NCBI GenBank assembly: GCA_035493555.1
Contig: DATJIC010000050.1
Location: 1 to 16,064, forward strand
Origin: CAMLKC01 sp035493555
GTDB taxonomy: Bacteria > Patescibacteriota > Saccharimonadia > Saccharimonadales > Saccharimonadaceae
Length of the DNA stretch: 16,064 nucleotides
Direction: 5' to 3'
Shown: positions 6,069 through 13,169 of the stretch, one piece after another
How the letters are laid out: each line of letters opens with the position of its first letter
Numbering within the stretch: position 1 is the stretch's first letter
Translations under genes and position numbers: made by a program
The notes under the pieces: generated by a model
Databases searched by the model: none
What the model was told of the DNA's origin: nothing
The model's input: the letters and a program-made list of their open reading frames with translations, nothing else

Positions 6069-6764
6069 TTGCCCAGTGTCATCGACGAAGAATTTGGCCA
6101 CATCACGCTCAGGCGGAGTGCCAAAGCATCGCACGTGCGGATCAGGGTTGCGCCAGACGGCAGGTTGCGCGCATCACTACCCTTATACGCACCGACGTTC
6201 TTAGTAAAGCGGCTCATAAAAACCTCACGCGCACAGCTGCGGGCGATGCTAGCCGAACAAACCGCCGACGTTTCGTTCGAGCACGGGATGCAAATAGGTA
6301 AAAGCCACACACTTATTACACGCCGCACTACCGCCGAAAAACCAACCGTCCAACGGCATGGGCAGCAAATTCTCGTTTCGCTGCCAGAGGGTAAAGAGCT
6401 GGACGACCCAGCGGTCACCCGCCTGATACGCGATACGGTCATTGAGGCCCTGCGAGTTGAAGCCAAGAGCTACCTGACTAGGCGGCTCGCTTATCTTGGC
6501 AACCAGGGCGGGTTTACCTACGAGAAAGTCCGTTTTTCTCACGCCAGCGGCAGGTGGGGGAGCTGCAGTTCCAGCGGAACGATCAGTCTTAATATCGCCC
6601 TCATGAAACTACCATTCGAGCTTATCGACTACGTGCTCGTGCACGAACTAAGCCACACGGTACACATGAACCACTCCCAGGAATTCTGGGAACTTGTCGA
6701 GTCGAACGACCCGCACTACAAGCAGCACCGCCGCAGCTTAAAAAAAGAAACGCCTTCTATTTAA
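6069..6764 (+). CDS. YgjP-like (DUF45, PF01863) zinc metallopeptidase
   Basis: A 231-residue protein of the YgjP/M48-like family, predicted cytosolic because no signal or TM is seen. The zinc site is HELSH (192-196; H192, E193, H196), with a further histidine H202 in 'HMNHSQEFW'. The family motif RWGSCS (162-167) precedes it. The N-terminal half (1-130) is beta-rich, as in this family. The start is TTG 6069-6071, fixed by AGGAG at 6056-6060 with an 8-nt spacer; the SD overlaps the stop of the P-loop kinase gene. The physiological substrate is not known for the family. Pairing with a small kinase suggests a shared but unknown pathway. Confidence 0.88.
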   Translation: MPSVIDEEFGHITLRRSAKASHVRIRVAPDGRLRASLPLYAPTFLVKRLIKTSRAQLRAMLAEQTADVSFEHGMQIGKSHTLITRRTTAEKPTVQRHGQQILVSLPEGKELDDPAVTRLIRDTVIEALRVEAKSYLTRRLAYLGNQGGFTYEKVRFSHASGRWGSCSSSGTISLNIALMKLPFELIDYVLVHELSHTVHMNHSQEFWELVESNDPHYKQHRRSLKKETPSI

Positions 6765-6788
6765 AAACACTCCTTATGCTTGTATAAT
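6760..6788 (+). promoter_or_regulatory. Promoter of the orphan histidine kinase
   Basis: TTTAAA (6760-6765), a 17-nt spacer, then a perfect TATAAT (6783-6788). Nine nt separate the -10 from the ATG at 6798, so the mRNA would have a leader of only 2-3 nt. The box overlaps the stop region of the preceding peptidase gene. An upstream TTG (6780) in the same frame lies within the promoter and is not credible as a start. Confidence 0.65.
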
Positions 6789-6797
6789 AAGATCAAT

Positions 6798-8432
6798 ATG
6801 CAAAAAGGGGGGCTAGTCATCAACGAGCGGACCGCGCAGGTGATGCGCTTTGCAGGGCTCGTTGTGCCCCTCGTTCTCTTTTTATATGGGGTACTCATAA
6901 AATACGGGCTGGCCGACAGCACCCATTACACGGGCGACGCCTTGTTTTTTGGCCTTATGATACCGTGGACGCTACTGGCGTTTCTGCAGTTTTTGCGCCC
7001 GTCAACCACCTGGAGCGGGGCCGGCATACGGTTTGCTGTCTACCATCTGCTCTCCGCGACATATATTCTCTTTATCTCGGGGTTTTTAGCGCCTATTACA
7101 CCCACATGGATACTCTTGTTTCTTGCCTCGTATGCCTATTTTTCAAGCTTCGGACTACGTCTTAGCATTCTGTTCTTTGTTTTGGTTGTCGAAGCCGACT
7201 GCTTGCTGCATTCAAGTAACGTAACCGTCCTGATATCTGACACGCTCACGCTCATATCGGTGCTGATTGTTGGCCTCACTGCGGTTGCCGTTGCCCGGAT
7301 CCAAGAGATCGATGGCGCCGAGCTATCCCGCACAAAAGCCCTTGAATCGCTCCAGCGCGACCGGATTCTTACTATCGTTAACAATCTTGCCGACGCCGTC
7401 ATGAGCACCGACGAAGACGGTATCGTCCGGGTATACAATGCCGCCTGCCTTAACCTCCTTGACACCAACATCAGCCTTAATGGACATCATATCGATGAAG
7501 TAATGAAGCTTTATGAGGGCGGCGATAAACAAATAAGTCTTTACGGCCAGCTAAAAAAGTCGCGCAGTGTCGTTATTCGCGACGACCTTACCATGTCGCT
7601 TGAGGATGAAACGATCCGTCTTGAGGTAACCTATTCACCCATCCGCAGCAGCTACAGCCGGAGCAAAAAAGCTAAGCCCCAAGACGGATATATCGTTATT
7701 CTCCGTGATGTTACCAAGGCCAAAAGCCTGGAGGAAGAGCGCGACGAATTTATTAGCGTCGTCAGCCACGAGCTCCGGACGCCGATTACTATTACCGAGG
7801 GAACGATTAGCAATGTCCAGCTGATGATGGAGCGGTCCGATATTGCCCAAGATATATTGAAAGAGGCGATCGCAACCGCCCACGACCAAATTATCTACCT
7901 TTCCAAAATGGTAAACGATCTCAGTACATTGTCGCGCGCAGAAAGAGGCGTCGCCGACACCCCTGAGACGATCGAGGTGCGCGGCCTTGTCGACGACCTT
8001 TACAAAGAGTACGCGCCACAGGCAGAAGCAAAAAAATTGCAGTTTAACCTGGACCTTGGTACCCGGTTGGGGGAGATCAGCGCCAGCCGTCTCTACTTAA
8101 AAGAACTATTGCAAAACTTTATTACCAACGCCATTAAGTACACGCGCGAAGGCAGTATTACCCTAATTGTTAAGCGGACCGAAGATACCATTACCTTTGA
8201 AGTAAAGGATACCGGTATAGGAATTAGCAAAAGCGACCAGACAAAAATCTTTAATAAGTTTTACCGTTCCGAGGATTACCGCACGCGTGAAACCAGTGGC
8301 ACCGGGCTTGGTCTGTACGTTGCCGCCAAGCTGTCTAAAAAGCTCGGTACAAAAATAAAATACCAAAGCCGGCTAAACCATGGATCGACTTTTGGTATAA
8401 CATTACCCGCAATAGACAAGAACGGAAAATAA
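6798..8432 (+). CDS. Orphan membrane histidine kinase (multi-TM, PAS, HisKA, HATPase)
   Basis: A 544-residue sensor kinase. About six TM segments fill residues 15-167 with little extracellular sequence, so the signal is probably sensed within the membrane. A PAS domain spans about 188-307 ('IVNNLADAVMSTDEDGIVRVYN'). HisKA follows, with phosphoacceptor H324 in SHELRTP. The HATPase_c domain has N444 in FITNAIKYT (N box), DTGIGI at 471-476 (G1), 'IFNKFYRSED' (F box) and GTGLGL at 501-506 (G2). No response regulator is adjacent; the nearest is the REC protein at 10612-10992. The start is ATG 6798, set by the promoter. The gene abuts the convergent glycosyltransferase with zero bases between stops and no visible terminator. 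Confidence 0.92.
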   Translation: MQKGGLVINERTAQVMRFAGLVVPLVLFLYGVLIKYGLADSTHYTGDALFFGLMIPWTLLAFLQFLRPSTTWSGAGIRFAVYHLLSATYILFISGFLAPITPTWILLFLASYAYFSSFGLRLSILFFVLVVEADCLLHSSNVTVLISDTLTLISVLIVGLTAVAVARIQEIDGAELSRTKALESLQRDRILTIVNNLADAVMSTDEDGIVRVYNAACLNLLDTNISLNGHHIDEVMKLYEGGDKQISLYGQLKKSRSVVIRDDLTMSLEDETIRLEVTYSPIRSSYSRSKKAKPQDGYIVILRDVTKAKSLEEERDEFISVVSHELRTPITITEGTISNVQLMMERSDIAQDILKEAIATAHDQIIYLSKMVNDLSTLSRAERGVADTPETIEVRGLVDDLYKEYAPQAEAKKLQFNLDLGTRLGEISASRLYLKELLQNFITNAIKYTREGSITLIVKRTEDTITFEVKDTGIGISKSDQTKIFNKFYRSEDYRTRETSGTGLGLYVAAKLSKKLGTKIKYQSRLNHGSTFGITLPAIDKNGK

Positions 8433-9572
8433 CTAGCGATCAATCGTGAGGCTGTCGGTACGCGCTACAGGTGCGGTCACTGAACGGCCTTTCCATTTAA
8501 TAGTATGCCGGGCGTAGCCAATCATACTCCATAAAAACAAACCGAATTCCTGCAAAATAATAACGGGCCACAGCAAGGCTGCTAGCCACCAGTTACGCCG
8601 CCAGACCATGCGGGCATAAAAAGCATAGATAGCAGCAAAGCCCACCAGCAAAATCGCCGGAAAAATACCCCGGAACGACCAACCATCAGCCGCATCGGCT
8701 AAAACGACTGCCGTAGGCACGTTAAGCGCCGCCAGCCCAATGGCAGCCGGCAGCGCACGCCACCCACGGGCCATAGGGTAGAGCAGACGGCGGCCGGTCT
8801 CCATTTGCGAGCGCCACTTTTTTTCGTAGCTTACTCCTAAACGACCGTCATCAAACAGCCATTGGTAGCCCGAGCCTACCAGCGCGGCAATGTGGGCCTC
8901 GGCAAGTACCTCGTTTTTATGAGGCGCCAAGCCACCCAGGCCCAGTAGTGTCTCGCGCTCTATAGCCCAGAATGCACCCGACGCCGCCGTTGAGGCCATG
9001 GTTGCTTGCCAAAAATAGCGTAACGGACCAAACAAGACGCTGGTCCGCCACGTATCCTGGCGCTCAGGAATAACCGAAACCATAGTTTTATGCGAGCCCT
9101 GCATAAAGCCAACGAGCTTAGTAAGGGTGTCTGGCTCTATAAACGCATCGACATCCATAAACACCACATATGTACCGCTGGCTTCTTGCGCCAGAATATC
9201 AAGCGCATGGTTTTTACCCAGCCAGCCTTCAGGCAGCTGCGAACCCGGGACAAACCGCACCCCCGCATGAGCAAACGACCGAATTAACACCGAGGTTTCG
9301 TCGTCGGAGCTGTCATCAAACACAATAATCTCCAGCTTTTCATAATCGCTAGCTAAAACCCGCTCCAAGCACTGCGTCATAGCATGCCGCTCGTTACGGG
9401 CAGGAATACAAACGCTCAGGCTAGGAAGCTCTTTTGGCGCTGGTATGTTTTTAGGCGGACGGTTTTGCCTGGCCGCCCTAACCAGCTGAACGGCAAAAAA
9501 CAAGGCAAGGCCTACATCAATACTTAAAATTGTAAGAAAAATACCCTCGATCACTGCATTTAATAGTACCAT
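8433..9572 (-). CDS. Membrane GT2-family glycosyltransferase
   Basis: A 379-residue family-2 glycosyltransferase. An N-terminal TM helix (about 8-32) leads into the GT-A domain. It opens with 'LSVCIPARNER' (52-62), then FDDSSDDE (85-92, nucleotide binding) and the DxD metal motif D140-V-D142. The segment 'LPEGWLGKNHAL' (113-124) and the C-terminal TM helices ending in 'HTIKWKGR' are typical of the CrtQ/HpnB-like branch, which transfers sugars to lipid acceptors. The acceptor is unknown. The base region (EAHIA, 225-229) is less canonical than ED. The start is ATG 9570-9572 with SD GGAG (9581-9584, 8-nt spacer). A minus-strand TATAAC at 9596-9601 overlaps the -10 of the divergent secE promoter. 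Confidence 0.88.
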   Translation of the reverse strand: MVLLNAVIEGIFLTILSIDVGLALFFAVQLVRAARQNRPPKNIPAPKELPSLSVCIPARNERHAMTQCLERVLASDYEKLEIIVFDDSSDDETSVLIRSFAHAGVRFVPGSQLPEGWLGKNHALDILAQEASGTYVVFMDVDAFIEPDTLTKLVGFMQGSHKTMVSVIPERQDTWRTSVLFGPLRYFWQATMASTAASGAFWAIERETLLGLGGLAPHKNEVLAEAHIAALVGSGYQWLFDDGRLGVSYEKKWRSQMETGRRLLYPMARGWRALPAAIGLAALNVPTAVVLADAADGWSFRGIFPAILLVGFAAIYAFYARMVWRRNWWLAALLWPVIILQEFGLFLWSMIGYARHTIKWKGRSVTAPVARTDSLTIDR

Positions 9573-9574
9573 GC

Positions 9575-9603
9575 TTGACGCTCCGACGGTAGTCGGTTAT
9601 AGT
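9575..9603 (+). promoter_or_regulatory. secE-nusG promoter
   Basis: TTGACG (9575-9580), exactly 17 nt, then TATAGT (9598-9603). Transcription should start near 9610. The -10 overlaps a possible minus-strand -10 (TATAAC, 9596-9601) for the glycosyltransferase. A second perfect TTGACA occurs at 9609-9614, but no good -10 follows at the right distance. Confidence 0.75.
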
Positions 9604-9613
9604 GGTACTTGAC

Positions 9614-9633
9614 AGTCTGCCTTGAAGCAGACT
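9614..9633 (+). other. Hairpin at the 5' end of the secE-nusG leader
   Basis: AGTCTGC, loop CTTGAA, GCAGACT form a perfect 7-bp stem, followed by TTTTAAATTT. It begins about 4 nt from the predicted transcription start. It could stabilise the mRNA 5' end. The short T4 run makes it at most a weak early terminator. Confidence 0.6.
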
Positions 9634-9657
9634 TTTAAATTTGGGAGAGCACACGCT

Positions 9658-10002
9658 TTGGCAACCAAGGTTAAGAAAACAGCAACCAAAAAAGAGGCGA
9701 GCGCTACGAAAGTAACGCGTATTACTGCGTCCGAAACGGATGCACCTGCCAAAAAAGAAACAAAAAAAGCTCAGGCAACTCCGGCAAAAAAGTCTGAAAC
9801 GACTGACCGCCGCAATCCTGCCGTCGCAATGCGCGATTATTTCGTAGGAGCCTGGTACGAGTTACGGCAAGTACGCTGGCCAAACCGGCGTGCAACATGG
9901 GGAATGACGATGGCCGTTCTGGCGTTTACCGTCTTCTTTGTCGTTTTAATTTTGCTCCTCGATGCACTATTTAAATATCTATTTCAACTAATTTTAGGAT
10001 AA
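9658..10002 (+). CDS. secE: Preprotein translocase subunit SecE
   Basis: A 114-residue SecE, the small clamp-like subunit of the SecYEG channel. The N-terminal 55 residues are Lys/Ala/Thr-rich and probably disordered. The conserved amphipathic segment 'WYELRQVRWPNRRAT' (67-80) is followed by a single TM helix (about 84-109), the one-TM arrangement of most bacteria. The start is TTG 9658-9660, fixed by GGGAGAG at 9643-9649. An in-frame TTG at 9622 would start inside the leader hairpin and is rejected. nusG follows after 6 nt, the classical secE-nusG pair. Confidence 0.93.
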   Translation: MATKVKKTATKKEASATKVTRITASETDAPAKKETKKAQATPAKKSETTDRRNPAVAMRDYFVGAWYELRQVRWPNRRATWGMTMAVLAFTVFFVVLILLLDALFKYLFQLILG

Positions 10003-10008
10003 GGAACG

Positions 10009-10554
10009 ATGTCAAAAAACCGATACGATTCAACCCGCCAATGGTACGCTATTCATACGTACAGCGGCTACGAAGAAAAAGTTGCCGAGAGCATCCGTCA
10101 GCGTATTAACGCTGTAGATATGGCCGACAAGATTTTCGACGTTATGGTGCCAAAAGAAAAGCAGATCGAAATTAAAAACGGCAAACGAAAAGTCGTTGAA
10201 AAAAAGATCTTCCAGGGATACGCACTGGTAGAGATGAAACTTACCGACGAAACCTGGTACATTGTCCGTAACACCCCTGGCGTTACCGGCTTTGTTGGCA
10301 GCGGCACCGAACCTACCCCAGTTTCTGACAGTGAAATTGCCAAGATCAAAAAGCGCATGGGCGTTGAAGATCCTAAGCACCACATTGACTTCCGCGAAGG
10401 CGAAGTCGTATCTATCACTGATGGTCCGTTCAAGGGCTTCGACGGCGCAATCTCTGAGATTGACACCCAAAAGGGTAAGATTAAAGTTATGGTCAGCATG
10501 TTTGGCCGCGACACACCTGTAGAGCTCGACGCCTTGCAGGTCAAAAAAGTCTAG
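10009..10554 (+). CDS. nusG: Transcription termination/antitermination factor NusG
   Basis: A 181-residue NusG that binds RNA polymerase and couples transcription to termination or translation. The NGN domain opens with 'QWYAIHTYSGYEEKV' (11-25) and includes 'FQGYALVEMKLTDETWYIVRNTPGVTGFVG' features at 68-97. The KOW domain (about 128-181) has the hallmark 'GEVVSITDGPFKGFDG' at 131-146. The start is ATG 10009 with AAGGA a few nt upstream. It lies 6 nt after secE. Unlike in many bacteria, rplK/rplA do not follow; a strong terminator ends the unit at 10571-10605. Confidence 0.97.
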   Translation: MSKNRYDSTRQWYAIHTYSGYEEKVAESIRQRINAVDMADKIFDVMVPKEKQIEIKNGKRKVVEKKIFQGYALVEMKLTDETWYIVRNTPGVTGFVGSGTEPTPVSDSEIAKIKKRMGVEDPKHHIDFREGEVVSITDGPFKGFDGAISEIDTQKGKIKVMVSMFGRDTPVELDALQVKKV

Positions 10555-10570
10555 TTTAGATTTTTATATA

Positions 10571-10605
10571 AAATAATGCCTTCTTTTTTACAGAAGGCAT
10601 TATTT
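10571..10605. terminator. Bidirectional intrinsic terminator between nusG and the response regulator
   Basis: AAATAATGCCTTCT and AGAAGGCATTATTT form a perfect 14-bp stem with a 7-nt loop (TTTTTAC). On the plus strand the tail is TTTTTTG, ending nusG. On the minus strand the tail is TTTTATAT, ending the binding-protein/kinase/regulator operon. Confidence 0.9.
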
Positions 10606-10611
10606 TTTGTT

Positions 10612-10992
10612 TTACTGGTCAAACGATTTTATGATATCAATAAGATCAGGGAGGTTGATCTCAGCCTTAATGACGTAACCGTCCATGTCTTTTTGCACCT
10701 TAGGGTCAACCCGACTGGCGTCACCCAGGTTAGTCAGAAGAACGATCTTGGAGCGGGTACAGCCGTACGTTTCGTCGTGCCGCAGTAGCTTAAGTACCCT
10801 AAGACCGTCGAGCTTTGGCATCATGATATCAAGAAAGATCAGCCCAGGATGAAGCTCTTTGGCTTTTTTAAGGCCTTCTTCGCCATCACTAGCCGAAACG
10901 ATATCATAACCACGCCGCTTAAGATACTGCTCGTATATACCCCGTAGCTCTAAATTATCCTCAACGAGCAATATTTTTTGTGACCCAACCAC
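10612..10992 (-). CDS. Single-domain (REC-only) response regulator
   Basis: A 126-residue receiver domain with no output domain. Numbered from the GTG start, it has E11-D12 in 'LLVEDN', phosphoacceptor D55 in 'LIFLDIMMPKLDG', T87 in 'VLLTN' and K109 in 'YVIKAE': a complete, functional set. It is probably phosphorylated by the adjacent kinase and acts by protein contact or as a phosphorelay intermediate. The start is GTG 10990-10992, fixed by a strong AAGGAG five nt upstream, itself inside the kinase coding sequence. The genes overlap by 32 nt in different frames, so translation is probably coupled. A longer reading from 11022 lacks an SD. Confidence 0.9.
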   Translation of the reverse strand: MVGSQKILLVEDNLELRGIYEQYLKRRGYDIVSASDGEEGLKKAKELHPGLIFLDIMMPKLDGLRVLKLLRHDETYGCTRSKIVLLTNLGDASRVDPKVQKDMDGYVIKAEINLPDLIDIIKSFDQ

Positions 10993-13165
10993 GTTTTCTC
11001 CTTGTTTTATTCGTATTGTCATCGTCTTTTACTGTCCGAACCTTATCTAGGCGCTCTTGGCTAAACGAGGGCAGGGATAGCGTAAAGGTTGAGCCTTTGC
11101 CTTCTTCCGACTCTACGGTGATCGCACCGTCGTGCCGTTCGGTAATCGACTTGGCGATATACAGCCCCAAACCGGTTCCGTTGCTTCCACTGTCGAGTCC
11201 GCCATGCACACGGTAGAACTTATTAAATAGGTATTTCTGAGCCTCCTTGGCAATGCCGACACCCGTATCCTTTACCTTAATGGCATACCCACCATCAACA
11301 TCATTGAAACTTACGGCCACCTTGCCTCCGGGTTGCGTATACTTTATCGCATTGGAGAGCAGGTTATTGATAATTTCGCGTACCGCAATAAGGTCACCCA
11401 CGATATACTTACCGTTTTGCGGGCCACTGTACGAGAGGCTAATCTCGCGGTCGTCCGCCGAGAACCGCGCGTCTTCTACAACTTGTGCAACACATTCGGC
11501 CATGTCCAGCTTGTCCATATCAAGCATGAGCGTGCCGCGCTCAATCCGGGTAACGTCGAGCAGGTTGTTGATAAGGCCGCTCAGCTCGTTGACATTCTTT
11601 AGCGCTTTTTCTACAAATATAACCGCATCCGCCTCATGCTGCTGTTCTTTCAGGGACGCCATCTCAAGATACCCTCTCACCGCCGTCAGCGGCGTCCGCA
11701 GCTCATGCGCTGCCATTGAGACAAAGTCGGTTTTCATGTTTTCCAGTTCGCGGCTCGCGGTTTCGTCGTGGATCGTGACAATCGCATGGGTCCGTCCTGC
11801 CTGCAGCTGTTCGTGCACCTGGGCAACAATTACCTTAACGTATCGTTTGGCGCCTTGCTTGTCGGTAAACTGAAGGTTCTCATAGGTTTTGATACCTGGC
11901 TCCTGGTAGTTAATAGTAAAGGGCTGCATACCCTGTTGCCACGCAAACACATCATGAAGATCTTTACCAAAAATATCTTTTGCCGTACCCCCCAGCAAAA
12001 CTTCAGCCGCCCGGTTGGCAAGCAGCACCTTAGCGCTTTCGTCGATAGCAAAAATACCCTCCGTGGTCGTATTAAGAATTACCTCAAGACGCTCACGCTG
12101 AGAATTAATACCCCGGATAAGGCTGCTTAGATTGTCTTTCATGGCATCTATACTGCGTCCAAGTTCGCCAATTTCGTCTTTTCGGGTAAATCCCACGCTG
12201 TCAGAAAAATCGCCGCCGCCAATACGACGGGCAACACGCTCCATCCGTAAAATAGGACGGGTAAAGAACCTGGTGAAAATTAATGCCATGCCAATAATAA
12301 ACACGCACACGATAAAGAATATCCAGCCCATTGTCGCCCGCAGCGTCATCGTCGAGGCGAGTGCCTCGTCCCGGTCAATCTTTGCCACCACCTGCCAGTT
12401 ACTAAGGCTTACCGGGTGGGAAACATACAGGACGTCGTGTCCGCGGTAGTCTACGGCTGCGACATACTTGCCGGGCGTACTGTTTTTTATGCCGAGGGTG
12501 GAAAGGTCCTGTGTCAGCGCGCCGTCCGCTTTGAACCGCAAGGGAAAGAGCGGCTTATTGTCGTTTGTCACAACGACCGTTTCACCCGTCTGGTCAAGTC
12601 CGGTGTAGTCTTGAGTGACCGTAGCCAGATCGTCGGTTCTTACAACCACGCTCAGCTTTGCGAGCGCGTTGATACGGGTTGATATCTCCAGCTTTACCTG
12701 GCCGTCACGCGGATCTTTTACCGCCCTGATGTCGTTAACGTCGCCGCTGCCCGGCATAATAAGCTTAGATATAAAATCACCCGATGCAGGCTCAGCCACC
12801 GATGAGGCAATCAACCCTCCGGCAGCATCGAACAAACGAATATACTGCAGGTCCGTATGGGATGCTTTGGCGTTTTGCAGCAGATCGTTTAGCCGCTGTT
12901 TATTGGCGGCGGTGGGTGCGGCAAGATACTGCGCCAAATTAACACGGAGTTCGTACTGGTTCGCAATCTGGGTCGTTTCCTCCTGCTGGCTTTGAACGAT
13001 CGCCCCAACCCGCTCAGTTTGCTTAATAGCAATACTGTCGAGCTGGTCTGTCGTTTTTAGCAGCAGCGCGTTACTCGCGGACATATACGCAAACACACTC
13101 ATGGCAAACATAGGACCAAGACCAATAAGGAGGAGTGCGAAGATAAACTTTTGGCGGATCTTCAT
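10961..13165 (-). CDS. Sensor histidine kinase (extracellular dCACHE-like, HAMP, PAS, HisKA, HATPase)
   Basis: A 734-residue kinase. TM1 (about 7-28) and TM2 (279-299) bracket an extracellular domain of about 250 residues with dCACHE-like features ('LQYIRLFDAAGGLIASS', 'NWQVVAKIDRDEAL'). HAMP spans about 300-352, followed by PAS at about 356-470. HisKA has H487 in AAHELRTPLTA. HATPase_c has N605 in 'NLLSNAIKYT', DTGVGI (633-638) and GTGLGL (663-668). A basic tail of about 33 residues follows. It would phosphorylate the REC protein, whose start lies in the kinase's last codons. The ATG (13163-13165) is 4 nt after the binding-protein stop. Its stop is the only TGA among the genes here, with an in-frame TAA two codons on. 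Confidence 0.93.
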   Translation of the reverse strand: MKIRQKFIFALLLIGLGPMFAMSVFAYMSASNALLLKTTDQLDSIAIKQTERVGAIVQSQQEETTQIANQYELRVNLAQYLAAPTAANKQRLNDLLQNAKASHTDLQYIRLFDAAGGLIASSVAEPASGDFISKLIMPGSGDVNDIRAVKDPRDGQVKLEISTRINALAKLSVVVRTDDLATVTQDYTGLDQTGETVVVTNDNKPLFPLRFKADGALTQDLSTLGIKNSTPGKYVAAVDYRGHDVLYVSHPVSLSNWQVVAKIDRDEALASTMTLRATMGWIFFIVCVFIIGMALIFTRFFTRPILRMERVARRIGGGDFSDSVGFTRKDEIGELGRSIDAMKDNLSSLIRGINSQRERLEVILNTTTEGIFAIDESAKVLLANRAAEVLLGGTAKDIFGKDLHDVFAWQQGMQPFTINYQEPGIKTYENLQFTDKQGAKRYVKVIVAQVHEQLQAGRTHAIVTIHDETASRELENMKTDFVSMAAHELRTPLTAVRGYLEMASLKEQQHEADAVIFVEKALKNVNELSGLINNLLDVTRIERGTLMLDMDKLDMAECVAQVVEDARFSADDREISLSYSGPQNGKYIVGDLIAVREIINNLLSNAIKYTQPGGKVAVSFNDVDGGYAIKVKDTGVGIAKEAQKYLFNKFYRVHGGLDSGSNGTGLGLYIAKSITERHDGAITVESEEGKGSTFTLSLPSFSQERLDKVRTVKDDDNTNKTRRKRGWVTKNIAR

Positions 13166-13169
13166 GCTA

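Noticed and set aside
5915..6466. A 183-codon minus-strand frame opposite the metallopeptidase.
   Set aside because: It spans two confident plus-strand genes and has no SD or domain signal.
6766..6781. AACACTCCTTATGCTT upstream of the orphan kinase resembles AACACCCCTTATGCTT at 14384-14399 near the binding-protein start (15 of 16 bases).
   Set aside because: The two copies have opposite orientation relative to their genes, and a rough estimate gives about three such near-matches by chance in a window of this size.
9609..9640. Second secE promoter starting from the perfect TTGACA at 9609-9614.
   Set aside because: No hexamer with more than three matches to TATAAT lies at 16-18 nt; only TTAAAT at 20 nt.
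9622..9657. Earlier TTG start for SecE adding 12 residues.
   Set aside because: It starts within the leader hairpin and has no SD, while TTG 9658 has GGGAGAG at the right distance.
10030..10544. Two open frames of about 147 codons antisense to nusG.
   Set aside because: They are shadows of a certain gene, with no promoter, SD or recognisable composition of their own.
11247..11873. A 208-codon open frame antisense to the sensor kinase.
   Set aside because: It lies opposite well-conserved HisKA/HATPase coding sequence, is Ser/Thr/Arg-rich as expected of a shadow frame, and has no initiation signals.
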